Part shown: piece after piece, positions 25,744-34,360 of the stretch
How positions within the stretch are numbered: the first letter of the stretch is position 1
How the letters are laid out: each line of letters starts with the position of its first letter
Assembly (NCBI GenBank): GCA_027484085.1
Contig: JAIXQF010000004.1
Span: 898,162 to 962,161, forward strand
Direction of reading: 5' to 3'
Length of the DNA stretch: 64,000 nucleotides
Origin: Actinomycetales bacterium
GTDB lineage: Bacteria; Actinomycetota; Actinomycetes; S36-B12; UBA5976
The notes under the pieces: model-generated
What the model was told of the DNA's origin: nothing
Database searches by the model: none
Seen by the model: only the letters and a program-made list of their open reading frames with translations
Position numbers and translations under genes: made by a program

Positions 25744-28626
25744 TTATGCGAAATCCGAAATCGGTGGGCAAGCACAAACCAAGTTTCGATCGCCGTAAGC
25801 CCCATCTAGACGACGCACGGACGGCCAATATTTGTTCTCCCGGAGCCTAGAAACTGGATATGCAGCTTCCTCACGGCTGTAAGGATGCTCCCAGTCTCCA
25901 AGTAGGTAGGCCGCAGTATGAGGCGCGTGGTGAAGCGGATTGTCCTCAACTGGCCAAATCCCCTGCTGAACCTTATTGATTTCCGCCTTAATAGCCTTCA
26001 TGGCCTCAATAAAGCGATCCAATTCAAACAATGACTCGCTTTCAGTCGGCTCGACCATCAAGGTTCCAGCAACCGGGAAAGACATTGTTGGTGCGTGGAA
26101 GCCAAAGTCGATAAGTCGCTTGGCTACGTCATCGACTGTGACTCCAGATTCCTTAGTTATGTCACGAAGGTCCAAAATGCACTCATGCGCTACGAGGCCG
26201 TTAGCCCCCACATAGAGAACTGGGAAATCGTCACCAAGATGCTTTGCGATGTAGTTAGCGGATGCCACAGCGACCTGAGTCGCCTTGGTGAGCCCAGTTC
26301 CACCCATGAGGCGAATGTATGACCAAGGAATTGGCAAGATGCCTGCGCTTCCCCAAGGTGCACCACTGACTGCTCCTACCCCACCATCGGCATAACCACG
26401 AGCTGTTGGTCCTGCTTCTGGACGAAGTGGATGTGACGGTAAGAACGGGGCTAAGTGCGCACGAACTCCAACCGGACCAACTCCAGGTCCGCCGCCGCCG
26501 TGTGGGATCGCAAAAGTCTTATGTAAGTTCAAGTGCGAAACATCGGCACCGAACTTTCCTGGCTTTGCAAGTCCCACTAACGCGTTTAGGTTTGCACCAT
26601 CTACGTAAACCTGACCTCCGGCGTCATGGATCATTGCACAAATGTCAGAAACGGTAGCTTCGTAAACACCATGAGTCGAAGGGTAAGTAATCATCAACGC
26701 AGCTAATTCATCTGCGTTCTCCATGATCTTGTGCTTTAGATCATCCATGTCCACGTTGCCGAAATCATCGCAACCAACTACAACTACTCGCATGCCTGCC
26801 ATAACTGCAGATGCCGCATTGGTGCCGTGAGCTGAACTAGGAATCAAACAAACCTTGCGCTGATCGTCGCCACGTGACTTGTGGTAACCGCGGATTGCTA
26901 ACAATCCGGCGAACTCACCTTGCGAACCAGCGTTAGGTTGTAGCGAAACCGCATCGTAGCCAGTTACTTCTACTAACCAATCCTCGAGCTGGCGAATCAT
27001 CGTTAAGTAACCGCCGACGCTATCAAGCGGTGCAAACGGATGAATGCCGGCGAACTCTGGCCAAGTGATTGATTCCATCTCTGTAGTGCCATTGAGTTTC
27101 ATCGTGCAAGAACCAAGCGGAATCATCGAACGATCAAGTGCAATGTCTTTGTCAGAGAGTCTGCGGATGTAACGAAGCATCTCCGTCTCGCTGTGGTACG
27201 AGTTGAATACTGGGTGCTCCAAGTAGGCAGAAGTTCGAATAAGTTCGGTCGGTAATGCTTCCACTTCAAGAACTTCAGAGTACTTAGCTGGGAATGATCC
27301 CCCAGTGGCTTCCTTGAAAGATACCCAAACTTGTTCAACGGTCTCTTGGCTTGTGGTCTCATCGACACTTAGTGAAATTGTGTCGGCATCAATTTCCCAA
27401 ACCGTGATGCCACGAGTTCGCGCGGCATCAACCACGGCACGTGCCTTACCTGGCACAGAGACTCGGACGGTGTCGAAGAAGCCTTCACTGATCGACACTC
27501 CCCCTGCAGCTAATCCTTGGGCTAAGGCGGTAGCGCGGCGATGAACATTAGTTGCAATTCGCGCTAGTCCGTCTGGACCGTGGTAAACCGCATACATTGA
27601 AGCCATAACGGCAAGCAGAACCTGAGCCGTACAAATGTTGCTAGTGGCTTTATCTCGACGAATGTGTTGTTCTCGGGTCTGAAGCGCTAAGCGATATGCC
27701 GTATGGCCATCAGCATCAACGCTGACCCCAACTAACCGACCTGGCAATGAACGCTCAAGTCCATTGCGAACCGACATGAAGCCTGCATGCGGTCCGCCGA
27801 ATCCCATAGGGACGCCGAATCGCTGTGAAGAACCTACGACAATATCCGCACCAAGCTCGCCTGGCGACTTAATCAATGTCAGCGCTAGCAGGTCTGTGGT
27901 TACGCCAACAAGTACATCATTGGCATGGGCAGCTGTGATTACTGGTTCAATGTTTCGAATCTTGCCGCTGCTGCCTGGGTAACTTAGAAGAACGCCGAAA
28001 CTTTCCGGGATCTCTTGGGTATCGACATCGATAAGTGCAAGTTCAATTCCAATTGGTTCTGCGCGCGTTGCTAGTACAGCCAGGGTTTGTGGATGAGTGT
28101 CTGCATCTACTGCGAATACATTCGACTCACTCTTTGAACTGCGACGCATTAATGTCATGGCTTCAGCAGCCGCAGTTGATTCATCTAGCAATGAAGCGCT
28201 TGCGATGTCTAGCCCAGTTAGATCTGTAACCATAGTTTGGAAATTGATCAACGCTTCTAAGCGACCTTGTGAAATTTCTGGCTGATACGGGGTGTACGCC
28301 GTGTACCAAGCTGGGTTCTCGGTGATGTTTCGCAAGATTACACCCGGTGTGTACGTTCCGTAGTAACCAAGGCCGATCATAGAAGTTAGTACTTCGTTGC
28401 CATCAGCAAACATTCTGAGTTCCGCTAATACATCAGCTTCAGACTGGCCATCAGCGAGGGCAAGTGGTGCAGGGTTTTGAATGTTGGTTGGAACCGCATC
28501 ACGACTTAGTTCGTCTAGTGAGTTGTAACCAATGAAAGAAAGAATCTTATTTAGATCGGTTGTGTTTGGACCTATGTGACGATCCGCAAACTGTGCGTAT
28601 GAATCTTGCTGGGCCTGCACTGACAT
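25744..28626 (-). CDS. gcvP: Glycine dehydrogenase (decarboxylating), P protein
   Basis: PLP enzyme of the glycine cleavage system that decarboxylates glycine and passes the aminomethyl group to lipoylated GcvH. It is the long fused form, 960 aa from the ATG at 28626 ([21 protein letters not shown]); the ORF-track start is a TTG six codons earlier. The PLP lysine is in [31 protein letters not shown] and LGSCTMKLN are also diagnostic. A glycine riboswitch in the leader implies activation by glycine. gcvH lies 3 kb upstream on the same strand; gcvT is not in the window. Confidence 0.97.
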   Translation of the reverse strand: MSVQAQQDSYAQFADRHIGPNTTDLNKILSFIGYNSLDELSRDAVPTNIQNPAPLALADGQSEADVLAELRMFADGNEVLTSMIGLGYYGTYTPGVILRNITENPAWYTAYTPYQPEISQGRLEALINFQTMVTDLTGLDIASASLLDESTAAAEAMTLMRRSSKSESNVFAVDADTHPQTLAVLATRAEPIGIELALIDVDTQEIPESFGVLLSYPGSSGKIRNIEPVITAAHANDVLVGVTTDLLALTLIKSPGELGADIVVGSSQRFGVPMGFGGPHAGFMSVRNGLERSLPGRLVGVSVDADGHTAYRLALQTREQHIRRDKATSNICTAQVLLAVMASMYAVYHGPDGLARIATNVHRRATALAQGLAAGGVSISEGFFDTVRVSVPGKARAVVDAARTRGITVWEIDADTISLSVDETTSQETVEQVWVSFKEATGGSFPAKYSEVLEVEALPTELIRTSAYLEHPVFNSYHSETEMLRYIRRLSDKDIALDRSMIPLGSCTMKLNGTTEMESITWPEFAGIHPFAPLDSVGGYLTMIRQLEDWLVEVTGYDAVSLQPNAGSQGEFAGLLAIRGYHKSRGDDQRKVCLIPSSAHGTNAASAVMAGMRVVVVGCDDFGNVDMDDLKHKIMENADELAALMITYPSTHGVYEATVSDICAMIHDAGGQVYVDGANLNALVGLAKPGKFGADVSHLNLHKTFAIPHGGGGPGVGPVGVRAHLAPFLPSHPLRPEAGPTARGYADGGVGAVSGAPWGSAGILPIPWSYIRLMGGTGLTKATQVAVASANYIAKHLGDDFPVLYVGANGLVAHECILDLRDITKESGVTVDDVAKRLIDFGFHAPTMSFPVAGTLMVEPTESESLFELDRFIEAMKAIKAEINKVQQGIWPVEDNPLHHAPHTAAYLLGDWEHPYSREEAAYPVSRLRENKYWPSVRRLDGAYGDRNLVCACPPISDFA

Positions 28627-28695
28627 TTTGTACCCCAATGACAATAGATGGATAGACCGTTACCGGTCCTCCCCCTCTGTCATGGATACTTCAGA

Positions 28696-28800
28696 GTTGC
28701 TGATCCCAAGTGGTCCTGTTGCCTGAGAGGTTCTGGGGAGCATTGCCCCTTCGGCGGCGCACTGGCTGTGCGCTCTCTCCCACACGGATTCGATAGCAAC
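28696..28800 (-). promoter_or_regulatory. Glycine riboswitch (single aptamer) upstream of gcvP
   Basis: On the minus strand the leader contains the aptamer landmarks GGGAGAGA, GCCGCCGAAGGGGCAA and CCTCTCAGGCAACAGGACCA. A closing stem pairs GTTGCT at the 5' end with AGCAAC at the 3' end. Only one aptamer is visible. Downstream, possible expression-platform hairpins are CTCTG/CAGAG and GACCG-GTAA-CGGTC, before a GGGG-TACAAA-ATG start region. In this class glycine binding usually switches cleavage genes on. Confidence 0.88.
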
Positions 28801-28803
28801 TAA

Positions 28804-28809
28804 ATGCTA
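28804..28809 (-). promoter_or_regulatory. -10 element TAGCAT for the riboswitch-gcvP transcript
   Basis: TAGCAT on the minus strand places the transcription start six to seven bases on, at about 28797, right at the 5' edge of the aptamer. A -35 element is not obvious. Confidence 0.5.
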
Positions 28810-28834
28810 CTACCGAAATCTCGGAAATGTGGTG

Positions 28835-29482
28835 TTATTCGCCAGCTACTCGGGCCCGACGGCGCCTGGAAAGTTCGTCGTTACCTGAGGTGGAAATCTC
28901 TGCGCCAGTCATGTCTGATTCGCTAACCGCGTATTCGGACTGATCACTTGGTAACTGAGAGAGCGATCCCTCAATTTCCTGCCAGACTCGTCCGATTGCG
29001 ATGCCAAATACTCCTTGACCGCCAGCTAGCAAGTCAATTACCTCGTCTGGTGACGTGCATTCGTAAACGCTCACGCCATCACTCATTAGTGTGACTTGGG
29101 TTAAATTTGTCGTGCCACGGCTGCGCAAATGCTCAACGGCAGTACGAATCTGCTGAAGCGATACGCCGGTATCGAGCAAACGCTTAACAATCTTTAGCTC
29201 AAGGATGTCGCGGAAACCGTAAAGTCTGGAGGTGCCTGAGCCCGTTGCTGGACGAACAGTTGGAAGCACAAGTGAGGTGCGAGCCCAATAATCCAGCTGA
29301 CGGTATGTGATGCCAACTACTCCGGCTGCAACTGGACCACGATATCCGACTTCTGGTAACGAATCCATGTATGTGTCATCAAAGAGAAGGCCTTGTTCCC
29401 CCGCCTTGATGGCAGCGGCGTCGCGGGCAATATCGCGATGACCCTTAACTGTGTTGTCTGGCGAGTTGCCAAGATCAGTCAT
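28835..29482 (-). CDS. MerR-family regulator (Rv1830-like)
   Basis: MerR-type DNA-binding protein, 215 aa from the ATG at 29482, which has AGGAG six bases upstream; the ORF track adds 22 residues. The winged helix covers about residues 45-115 (GITYRQLDYWARTSLVLPTVR, RLYGFRDILELKIVKRLLDTGVSLQQIRTAV). The C-terminal domain has no cysteine effector site typical of metal sensors. Position between DUF151 and gcvP matches M. tuberculosis Rv1830 (ResR). Targets here are unknown; the adjacent gcvP or division genes are possibilities. Confidence 0.87.
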   Translation of the reverse strand: MTDLGNSPDNTVKGHRDIARDAAAIKAGEQGLLFDDTYMDSLPEVGYRGPVAAGVVGITYRQLDYWARTSLVLPTVRPATGSGTSRLYGFRDILELKIVKRLLDTGVSLQQIRTAVEHLRSRGTTNLTQVTLMSDGVSVYECTSPDEVIDLLAGGQGVFGIAIGRVWQEIEGSLSQLPSDQSEYAVSESDMTGAEISTSGNDELSRRRRARVAGE

Positions 29483-29697
29483 GCGACGCTCCTGAAGACA
29501 GCAGGGAGAGACTGCTTTTAGCCTCACGGGGAACCTGTGTACTTTCACAATAGAACTAGCGGATATCTAGGTCAAAGACATTGGGCTTCGACACGCCGAA
29601 CTCTTACCCTAAACCTTTAGTTGAGATTCAAATTTCCGCAAAATCAGGAGAATTCAACAAATTTCACATGGATTAACGCGGCAGGTTACTTATTGAG

Positions 29698-30204
29698 TTA
29701 GCTGAAATCATCCGGCTGGATCTCGTCCAAGAAGGCTCTGAACTTATCCAACTCTTCTTGGGACATCTCGGTTTCGCTGAAACTTGCCTCATCTGCAACA
29801 AAATCGTCATCGATAGCCAAGTCCATGCCTGCAAAATCCATGACATCTTGGGCTACAAAGACCGGCACTTTATTGCGGACCGCCAATGCCACCGCATCTG
29901 ACGGGCGGGCACTAATCGAGTCATGATTCAAGAAATTGATGGTTGCATAGAACGTGCCCTCGATCAATTCACTTACTGTTACCGAGGTGACCTGGCCACC
30001 TAGTTGCACAATGGTGGCAGCCAACAAATCATGTGTAAGTGGCCTCATAGGCTCAACACCTTCTAAGGCAAGTGAAATAGCCGTGGCCTCTGCAGTTCCG
30101 ATCCAAAGCGGCAGATATCGAGTGGCTTGTTGGTCTCGCAAGATCAAGACGGGCTGATTTGATGGCAGCTCTAGCCGCACACCGACTACATCAACTTGTC
30201 TCAC
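29698..30204 (-). CDS. DUF151 (bifunctional nuclease) family protein
   Basis: A 168-aa protein with the DUF151/BFN domain (LPLWIGTAEATAISLALEG, RPLTHDLLAATI, ISARPSDAVALAVRNKVPVFV) and an acidic C-terminal tail. A plant member has been reported as a bifunctional nuclease; bacterial function is unproven. It corresponds to Rv1829 and is kept between the two MerR genes. The GTG start at 30204 lies six bases after TAGTAT with no SD, implying a leaderless mRNA even though the gene lies within a same-strand cluster. Confidence 0.88.
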   Translation of the reverse strand: MRQVDVVGVRLELPSNQPVLILRDQQATRYLPLWIGTAEATAISLALEGVEPMRPLTHDLLAATIVQLGGQVTSVTVSELIEGTFYATINFLNHDSISARPSDAVALAVRNKVPVFVAQDVMDFAGMDLAIDDDFVADEASFSETEMSQEELDKFRAFLDEIQPDDFS

Positions 30205-30210
30205 AAATTA

Positions 30211-30216
30211 ATACTA
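30211..30216 (-). promoter_or_regulatory. -10 element TAGTAT of the DUF151 gene
   Basis: On the minus strand TAGTAT-TAATTT-GTG: six bases to the GTG start at 30204, predicting a leaderless transcript. Confidence 0.55.
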
Positions 30217-30227
30217 ATCGCTACTTG

Positions 30228-30962
30228 CTATTTCTGACGTTCGATAACTTCGCGAATCAATAAGCCATGAAGCGATGTGATCGAATTGGCTAGTTGAAGT
30301 GTAAGTTCCTGTGCCTGAGCACTGGCATTCTCACCCTTACCGGAGGCAGCGCTTTTCACTAACGGCGAAAACAGGTCTACTTCCCTACTTGCGCTAGTAA
30401 GAACCGTTTTTAGATGTCTCGGCTCCAAGCCAAACCCACGAAGCGTTAGAGCTAAATTCACTACCGCTGAGGCCGTCACAGAGAAGTACCCTTGGCTATC
30501 TGGTCGAATCAAGCCAAATTCGACCATTTGATCGACAAATTCAGCGTCCGCTCCAGTGTCCGACATTAATTCAAGTCGATTCATTTTGACAGTGAGGAGT
30601 TGGTTTGAGACATCTATCGCATCAGCGCTAATCAGCGGACGTGGTGCCTTAGGGGCAACGTCACCAACTTCGGCAGGCCGCAAACCTCGATTAAGTGCAT
30701 CGATGTGCTCTTTAATAACACGGAGAGGGAGAAAATGGTCACGCTGCATTCTCAATACGTAGCGCAATCTCTCAACATCTACTAAAGAAAACTTTCGGTA
30801 TCCGCTAGCAGTTCGCTCTGGGGCAACCAAGCCATTGGTCTCTAAGAAGCGGATCTTGGAAATAGAAATGTCGGTGAATTCATCACGCAGTCGCACAAGC
30901 ACCTCACCGATAGTCAATAGTGCAGGTGAACTTTGAGAAAAATCGTAATCTGGAGAAGTCAT
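30228..30962 (-). CDS. ftsR: MerR-family regulator FtsR (Rv1828-like)
   Basis: MerR-type regulator, 244 aa. The N-terminal winged helix is clear (LTIGEVLVRLRDEFTDISISKIRFLETNGLV, ERTASGYRKFSLVDVERLRYVLRMQRDHFLPLRVIKEHI). The C-terminal half is alpha-helical and probably dimerises. The gene directly follows garA, as Rv1828 follows garA in M. tuberculosis. The Corynebacterium glutamicum homologue FtsR activates ftsZ, so a cell-division role is likely but inferred from synteny. The ATG follows the garA stop by 0 bp. Confidence 0.85.
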   Translation of the reverse strand: MTSPDYDFSQSSPALLTIGEVLVRLRDEFTDISISKIRFLETNGLVAPERTASGYRKFSLVDVERLRYVLRMQRDHFLPLRVIKEHIDALNRGLRPAEVGDVAPKAPRPLISADAIDVSNQLLTVKMNRLELMSDTGADAEFVDQMVEFGLIRPDSQGYFSVTASAVVNLALTLRGFGLEPRHLKTVLTSASREVDLFSPLVKSAASGKGENASAQAQELTLQLANSITSLHGLLIREVIERQK

Positions 30963-31415
30963 CTACTGGCCTGTAGCTGGAGCAAGCACAAAAACAAATC
31001 TGAACTTGCCGATCTGCACTTCATCCCCGTTGAGTAACGCGGTTGAAATCACTCGTTGTTTATTCACGTACGTACCGTTTAATGATCCTGAGTCACTAAG
31101 CACCCAGTCTGAATCAACTAACGAGATTGCCGCATGTTTACGCGAAACAGTTACGTCATCAAGAAATATTCGACTTTCAGAGGACCGGCCGATTGTCATC
31201 TGTTCACTTGGAGAAAGTGCGAACTGCATTCCTTCTAGAGCGCCTCGACGAACCACTAAGTGAGCCGAACCGCTTGCCAATGCCTCTAACTTGCCGGAAT
31301 CTATGGGCGCGAACTCGCCCGTTTCAGGGCCGCCAACTGAAGGGATAACACCGGTGGCATCCAACTCAAGCGAAACCGCCTTTGTTAGTTCTGGTTCGTC
31401 CCCATGACTGCTCAT
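30963..31415 (-). CDS. garA: FHA-domain protein GarA/OdhI-like
   Basis: A 150-aa protein with a C-terminal forkhead-associated domain that binds phosphothreonine (IGRSSESRIFLDDVTVSRKHA and SLNGTYVNKQR, GDEVQIGKFRFVF). GarA/OdhI inhibits 2-oxoglutarate dehydrogenase and regulates glutamate metabolism under control of PknB/PknG. The N-terminal tail is acidic but I do not see the ETTS phosphorylation motif of mycobacterial GarA; only isolated threonines (ELTKAVS, DATGVIP, PETGEF) are available. TAAGGT lies six bases before the ATG, with AGAGG as an alternative SD. Confidence 0.9.
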   Translation of the reverse strand: MSSHGDEPELTKAVSLELDATGVIPSVGGPETGEFAPIDSGKLEALASGSAHLVVRRGALEGMQFALSPSEQMTIGRSSESRIFLDDVTVSRKHAAISLVDSDWVLSDSGSLNGTYVNKQRVISTALLNGDEVQIGKFRFVFVLAPATGQ

Positions 31416-31421
31416 GCCTCT

Positions 31422-31427
31422 ACCTTA
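31422..31427 (-). promoter_or_regulatory. Possible -10 element TAAGGT of garA
   Basis: TAAGGT-AGAGGC-ATG on the minus strand. The spacing fits a leaderless start, but AGAGG could also serve as a weak ribosome binding site on a longer mRNA. Confidence 0.4.
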
Positions 31428-31436
31428 ACGTGAGGG

Positions 31437-31829
31437 TTAACTTGAAGTTAGAGCCTGGTAGCCAGCCGCATCCATAAGCTGTGACGCCAACTCAGAGGCG
31501 CTGCCATCTACGCGCAGATCCACAATCCAACCGTTCTGGTACGGATCAGAGTTCAAGGTGTCTGGTGAGGTTTCAATGGCGTCATTACGAGCGATGACTT
31601 CCCCAGAGACTGGAGCGTAAATGTCAGACACGCTCTTGGTTGACTCAACTTCGCCACAGGTGCTGCCGGCGGTTAGTACGTCACCAACCTTAGGAAGCGA
31701 CACGAAAACGATGTCACCCAAGGCATCTTGGGCGTAATCAGTGATACCGAAGCGAATCGTGGATTCATCGATAACCTGAACCCATTCGTGCTCGGCTGTG
31801 TAATTCAAATCTGCAGGAATGTTACTCAT
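31437..31829 (-). CDS. gcvH: Glycine cleavage system H protein
   Basis: Lipoyl carrier protein of the glycine cleavage complex, 130 aa. The lipoylated lysine is in GEVESTKSVSDIYAPVSG, and the start MSNIPADLNYTAEHEWV is the family signature. It shuttles the aminomethyl group from GcvP to GcvT. It is 21 bp upstream of garA and 3 kb upstream of gcvP on the same strand. The ATG lies six bases after TAGGAT, predicting its own leaderless promoter. Confidence 0.96.
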   Translation of the reverse strand: MSNIPADLNYTAEHEWVQVIDESTIRFGITDYAQDALGDIVFVSLPKVGDVLTAGSTCGEVESTKSVSDIYAPVSGEVIARNDAIETSPDTLNSDPYQNGWIVDLRVDGSASELASQLMDAAGYQALTSS

Positions 31830-31835
31830 GCGAAA

Positions 31836-31841
31836 ATCCTA
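31836..31841 (-). promoter_or_regulatory. -10 element TAGGAT of gcvH
   Basis: On the minus strand TAGGAT-TTTCGC-ATG, six bases before the gcvH start at 31829, with no SD. Confidence 0.55.
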
Positions 31842-31853
31842 CGGCATCAGGCA

Positions 31854-32591
31854 CTAAGAATTTGGCAGGGGCACAATTGCGGAAATCTCAACATTTTCGC
31901 TCTCAACGACCGTGACTTTTCCGCCACCCGATCCCACCGTGTCAATTAAGCCACCCGGTATCTCTACGGCTGGCCCTAGGACCGCAGGATCCCCAATTAC
32001 CGAGATTTTGATTGGAACCTGTAGCGCCGTCCCCGATACCGTGACCCCACTGGAACTATCGGCAAACCAACTGCTGGCCACTAGACGTACGGCAAGACCT
32101 CGATCTGAAATTTGGATAGCTTGTGCACCGGCGTCTCGTAACTCTTGGATGGCATCAAGCAAAGTGGTTGCGGACAGATTCCCTGTAATTGTGATGACAA
32201 TTCCACTATCAACGATTACTTCGCTGCCAGCCAATACGCCAAGAGCATCTGCTCTACGCTTAGCTTCATTTAACGCAGAGTATTCATCCCCACCAAGTAA
32301 TGTTTCACGCGCATTCTCAAGGCGAGCATTCTCAGCTTCAAGTCTGGCTTCTCGTTGCGCCAAATCATCAAGCAAGCTGACAAGGTCGCTTTGTCGCGCA
32401 TTGGCCAAGATTGCATCATTGGCTGTGCCAGATATTGCAGCCGTCAAAGTGAAACCCAGGACTACAAACAAAACCGTTATAACCAGTTGGGTGCCACTTC
32501 GTTGCGGCGTCAATGAACGTTTGAGTCGAAACCGCGCTTCTTCTGAAGTGCGCGCTGGACGGGCTCGGCGAGGTGCTGAATGGGATCCCAT
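31854..32591 (-). CDS. DUF881 family membrane-anchored protein (second copy)
   Basis: A 245-aa protein with a basic N-terminal cytoplasmic tail, one membrane helix (QLVITVLFVVLGFTLTAAI), a coiled coil (about residues 70-100, ALAQREARLEAENARLENAR-like) and an extracytoplasmic DUF881 domain (AQAIQISDRGLAVRLVASS). Function is unknown. It corresponds to Rv1825. The ATG has AAAGG as ribosome binding site. It follows the DUF1290 gene by 2 bp and is paralogous to the DUF881 gene on the other side, forming a DUF881-DUF1290-DUF881 module. Confidence 0.85.
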   Translation of the reverse strand: MGSHSAPRRARPARTSEEARFRLKRSLTPQRSGTQLVITVLFVVLGFTLTAAISGTANDAILANARQSDLVSLLDDLAQREARLEAENARLENARETLLGGDEYSALNEAKRRADALGVLAGSEVIVDSGIVITITGNLSATTLLDAIQELRDAGAQAIQISDRGLAVRLVASSWFADSSSGVTVSGTALQVPIKISVIGDPAVLGPAVEIPGGLIDTVGSGGGKVTVVESENVEISAIVPLPNS

Positions 32592-32593
32592 GC

Positions 32594-32926
32594 TTATGCC
32601 TTTAACAGATGTCTTCTAATCGCAGCAACGTTCGCGAAGATTCTCATGGTTAACACCACAACTACACCGGTAGACATTTGCGAGCCAACACCGAGCTGAT
32701 CGCCCAGGAATACAATTACGGCGGCAACGAGAACATTTGAAAGAAATGAAATCACGAAAATACGATCATTGAACAAGCCATCAAGAACAGATCGGAATGC
32801 GCCGAACACTGCATCCAAGGCCGCCACGACAGCTACCGGTAGGTATGGCTGTAACCAAACCGGCACAGTGGGTTGCAACAGGAGTCCAAGTACGATTCCT
32901 ACCAATAATCCAACTGCGGGAATCAT
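32594..32926 (-). CDS. DUF1290 small basic membrane protein (Sbp-like)
   Basis: A 110-aa integral membrane protein with about three helices (IPAVGLLVGIVLGLLL at the N-terminus, VVAALDAVFGAFRSVLDG, VLVAAVIVFLGDQLG). It belongs to the DUF1290/Sbp family, whose Bacillus member lies in the ftsAZ region. No biochemical role is known. It overlaps the upstream DUF881 gene by 4 nt and precedes the second DUF881 gene by 2 bp, so the three are translated together. It corresponds to Rv1824. Confidence 0.85.
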   Translation of the reverse strand: MIPAVGLLVGIVLGLLLQPTVPVWLQPYLPVAVVAALDAVFGAFRSVLDGLFNDRIFVISFLSNVLVAAVIVFLGDQLGVGSQMSTGVVVVLTMRIFANVAAIRRHLLKA

Positions 32927-33717
32927 GATGCATCCTCACTGTATTTAGAAGTCAAACTAGCTGCCGGCAACGAAATGTTACTGACTTTCTCTAATCCCCA
33001 GATTACGCCGTAATTCATCTCTAACTCCTCAAGTAACAGCCCGGCCGAGTTTTCCCTGAATCGACCAGCAAGTTTGTCTGCGTCTGGTCCAATTGCGGAA
33101 ACCACGTATGGCGGAGACATCGGTCGATAATTCAACAGGATCGCATCCCCCGCTGCCCTAATTGCTGAGGTTGAAGTAAGCCTTCGACCGTTTATTGCAA
33201 TGTCAGTTGCTCCGGCTTGCCATAAGCCATTCACAATCAATTGCAGATCTCGGTCAACGACTCGACCAGGAGGAGTCTCAGTGCCTTGAGTCGAATCTAT
33301 CGGTGCGTCATCAATAGAAACTTTTACTCCATCCCCGAAAACTTCTGTTTGTCCAGTTGCAGCTCGAAGCCGGTCTAGCCGAGCTCGCGCTTGGTCGCCT
33401 AGTGAAGTTCCGGCCAAGACTGCTGCCTCAGCATTCAGAAGATTATTTTGAGCGGTCAGTACAGTTGCTTCTAGTTCTTGAACCCGTTTGTCCGCAGCAC
33501 TTACTCTTTCAACCAAAGCATCTCTGGTAATCGAATACTCACTAGCTTGTGTTTGAGTTTGCGCGATGGCTATGCCTAGAACGAGTGTTACCAAAGTGGT
33601 GGCGGCAGCGATAAAGATCACCCTAAACCGACCTTCGTCTTGGTTAGGTGATGTGTTTACGTAATCGGAAGTCAACGCATCGGCGAGGAGCGCGTCAAGT
33701 GAGGCATCAACTCGCAT
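32923..33717 (-). CDS. DUF881 family membrane-anchored protein (first copy)
   Basis: A 264-aa protein with a cytoplasmic N-terminus, one membrane helix (VIFIAAATTLVTLVLGIAIA), a coiled coil of about 45 residues (VERVSAADKRVQELEATVLTAQNNLLNAE region) and a DUF881 domain outside the membrane (GATDIAINGRRLTSTSAIRAAG). Function is unknown. It overlaps the phosphatidyltransferase gene upstream by 11 nt and the DUF1290 gene downstream by 4 nt. It corresponds to Rv1823. Confidence 0.85.
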   Translation of the reverse strand: MRVDASLDALLADALTSDYVNTSPNQDEGRFRVIFIAAATTLVTLVLGIAIAQTQTQASEYSITRDALVERVSAADKRVQELEATVLTAQNNLLNAEAAVLAGTSLGDQARARLDRLRAATGQTEVFGDGVKVSIDDAPIDSTQGTETPPGRVVDRDLQLIVNGLWQAGATDIAINGRRLTSTSAIRAAGDAILLNYRPMSPPYVVSAIGPDADKLAGRFRENSAGLLLEELEMNYGVIWGLEKVSNISLPAASLTSKYSEDAS

Positions 33718-34297
33718 TTATGATTCTTCTCATCTGAAAAACTTGCACAAAATACAGCACACCTGCGTACCAGTACATAGCAATCCCCCAAAGTAGGAAT
33801 GCCCAACCAAAGATGTGGGCCGCTTGGCCAACTTGGTTACTGAAGGTCCCCAGCAAAATGAGTGGAAGTGCATATAACAAATTCATAGTCGCGGCCTTCC
33901 CGACGAAATGCACGGGAATGCCGGTGAATCCAAACTTCTTCAAATAGACCAACAGCAGAGACATTGCTAAGTCTCTTAGAAGTAGTACAACTACCACCCA
34001 GAGCGGCAATAGATCTCGATATAGGAGAGCAATTAACGCGGCAACTACATACAGCCGATCCGCGAGTGGATCAAGCAATTCCCCTAGCCGACTGAACTGA
34101 TTTAGTCTCCTTGCCAAGTAGCCGTCAAGCCAATCCGTAAAGGAACTTACAATCAAAATGATTAGCGCCAGTCCATCGTTTTGTGGTCCAACAATAAGCC
34201 AGAAAAAGAAGGGCACGCCCAGTAGCCGAAGTCCACTAAGGGCGTTGGGAATAGTCCAATTGCTACCCGTTGCTACCGACTGCTTAGGATTCCCCAC
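33707..34297 (-). CDS. CDP-alcohol phosphatidyltransferase (PgsA-type)
   Basis: Membrane phospholipid synthase of 196 aa that swaps CMP of CDP-diacylglycerol for an alcohol, probably glycerol 3-phosphate. The catalytic motif DGYLARRLNQFSRLGELLD continues to a final PLAD, giving the D-G-x2-A-R-x8-G-x3-D-x3-D pattern. Four to five hydrophobic helices follow. It matches pgsA2 (Rv1822) by position; other members of the family make phosphatidylinositol phosphate or cardiolipin, so the exact alcohol is uncertain. The GTG start is six bases after TAGGCT (leaderless). Confidence 0.87.
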   Translation of the reverse strand: MGNPKQSVATGSNWTIPNALSGLRLLGVPFFFWLIVGPQNDGLALIILIVSSFTDWLDGYLARRLNQFSRLGELLDPLADRLYVVAALIALLYRDLLPLWVVVVLLLRDLAMSLLLVYLKKFGFTGIPVHFVGKAATMNLLYALPLILLGTFSNQVGQAAHIFGWAFLLWGIAMYWYAGVLYFVQVFQMRRIINAS

Positions 34298-34303
34298 ATC
34301 ACA

Positions 34304-34309
34304 AGCCTA
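34304..34309 (-). promoter_or_regulatory. -10 element TAGGCT of the phosphatidyltransferase gene
   Basis: On the minus strand TAGGCT-TGTGAT-GTG: six bases before the GTG start at 34297. It heads the same-strand run of the DUF881 module. Confidence 0.55.
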
Positions 34310-34360
34310 CGGTTAAGAAGCCGGTTTTCATGCGATAGCCTTTCCCGAGAAGAAAGTTAC

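Noticed and set aside
28811-28822. CCGA/TCGG mini-hairpin between the MerR stop and the gcvP promoter
   Set aside because: Only four base pairs; no T-run and too short to call a terminator.
31912-32619. 235-aa plus-strand ORF opposite the DUF881 gene
   Set aside because: Ser/Ala/Arg-rich antisense translation of a well-supported coding frame; no recognisable domain.
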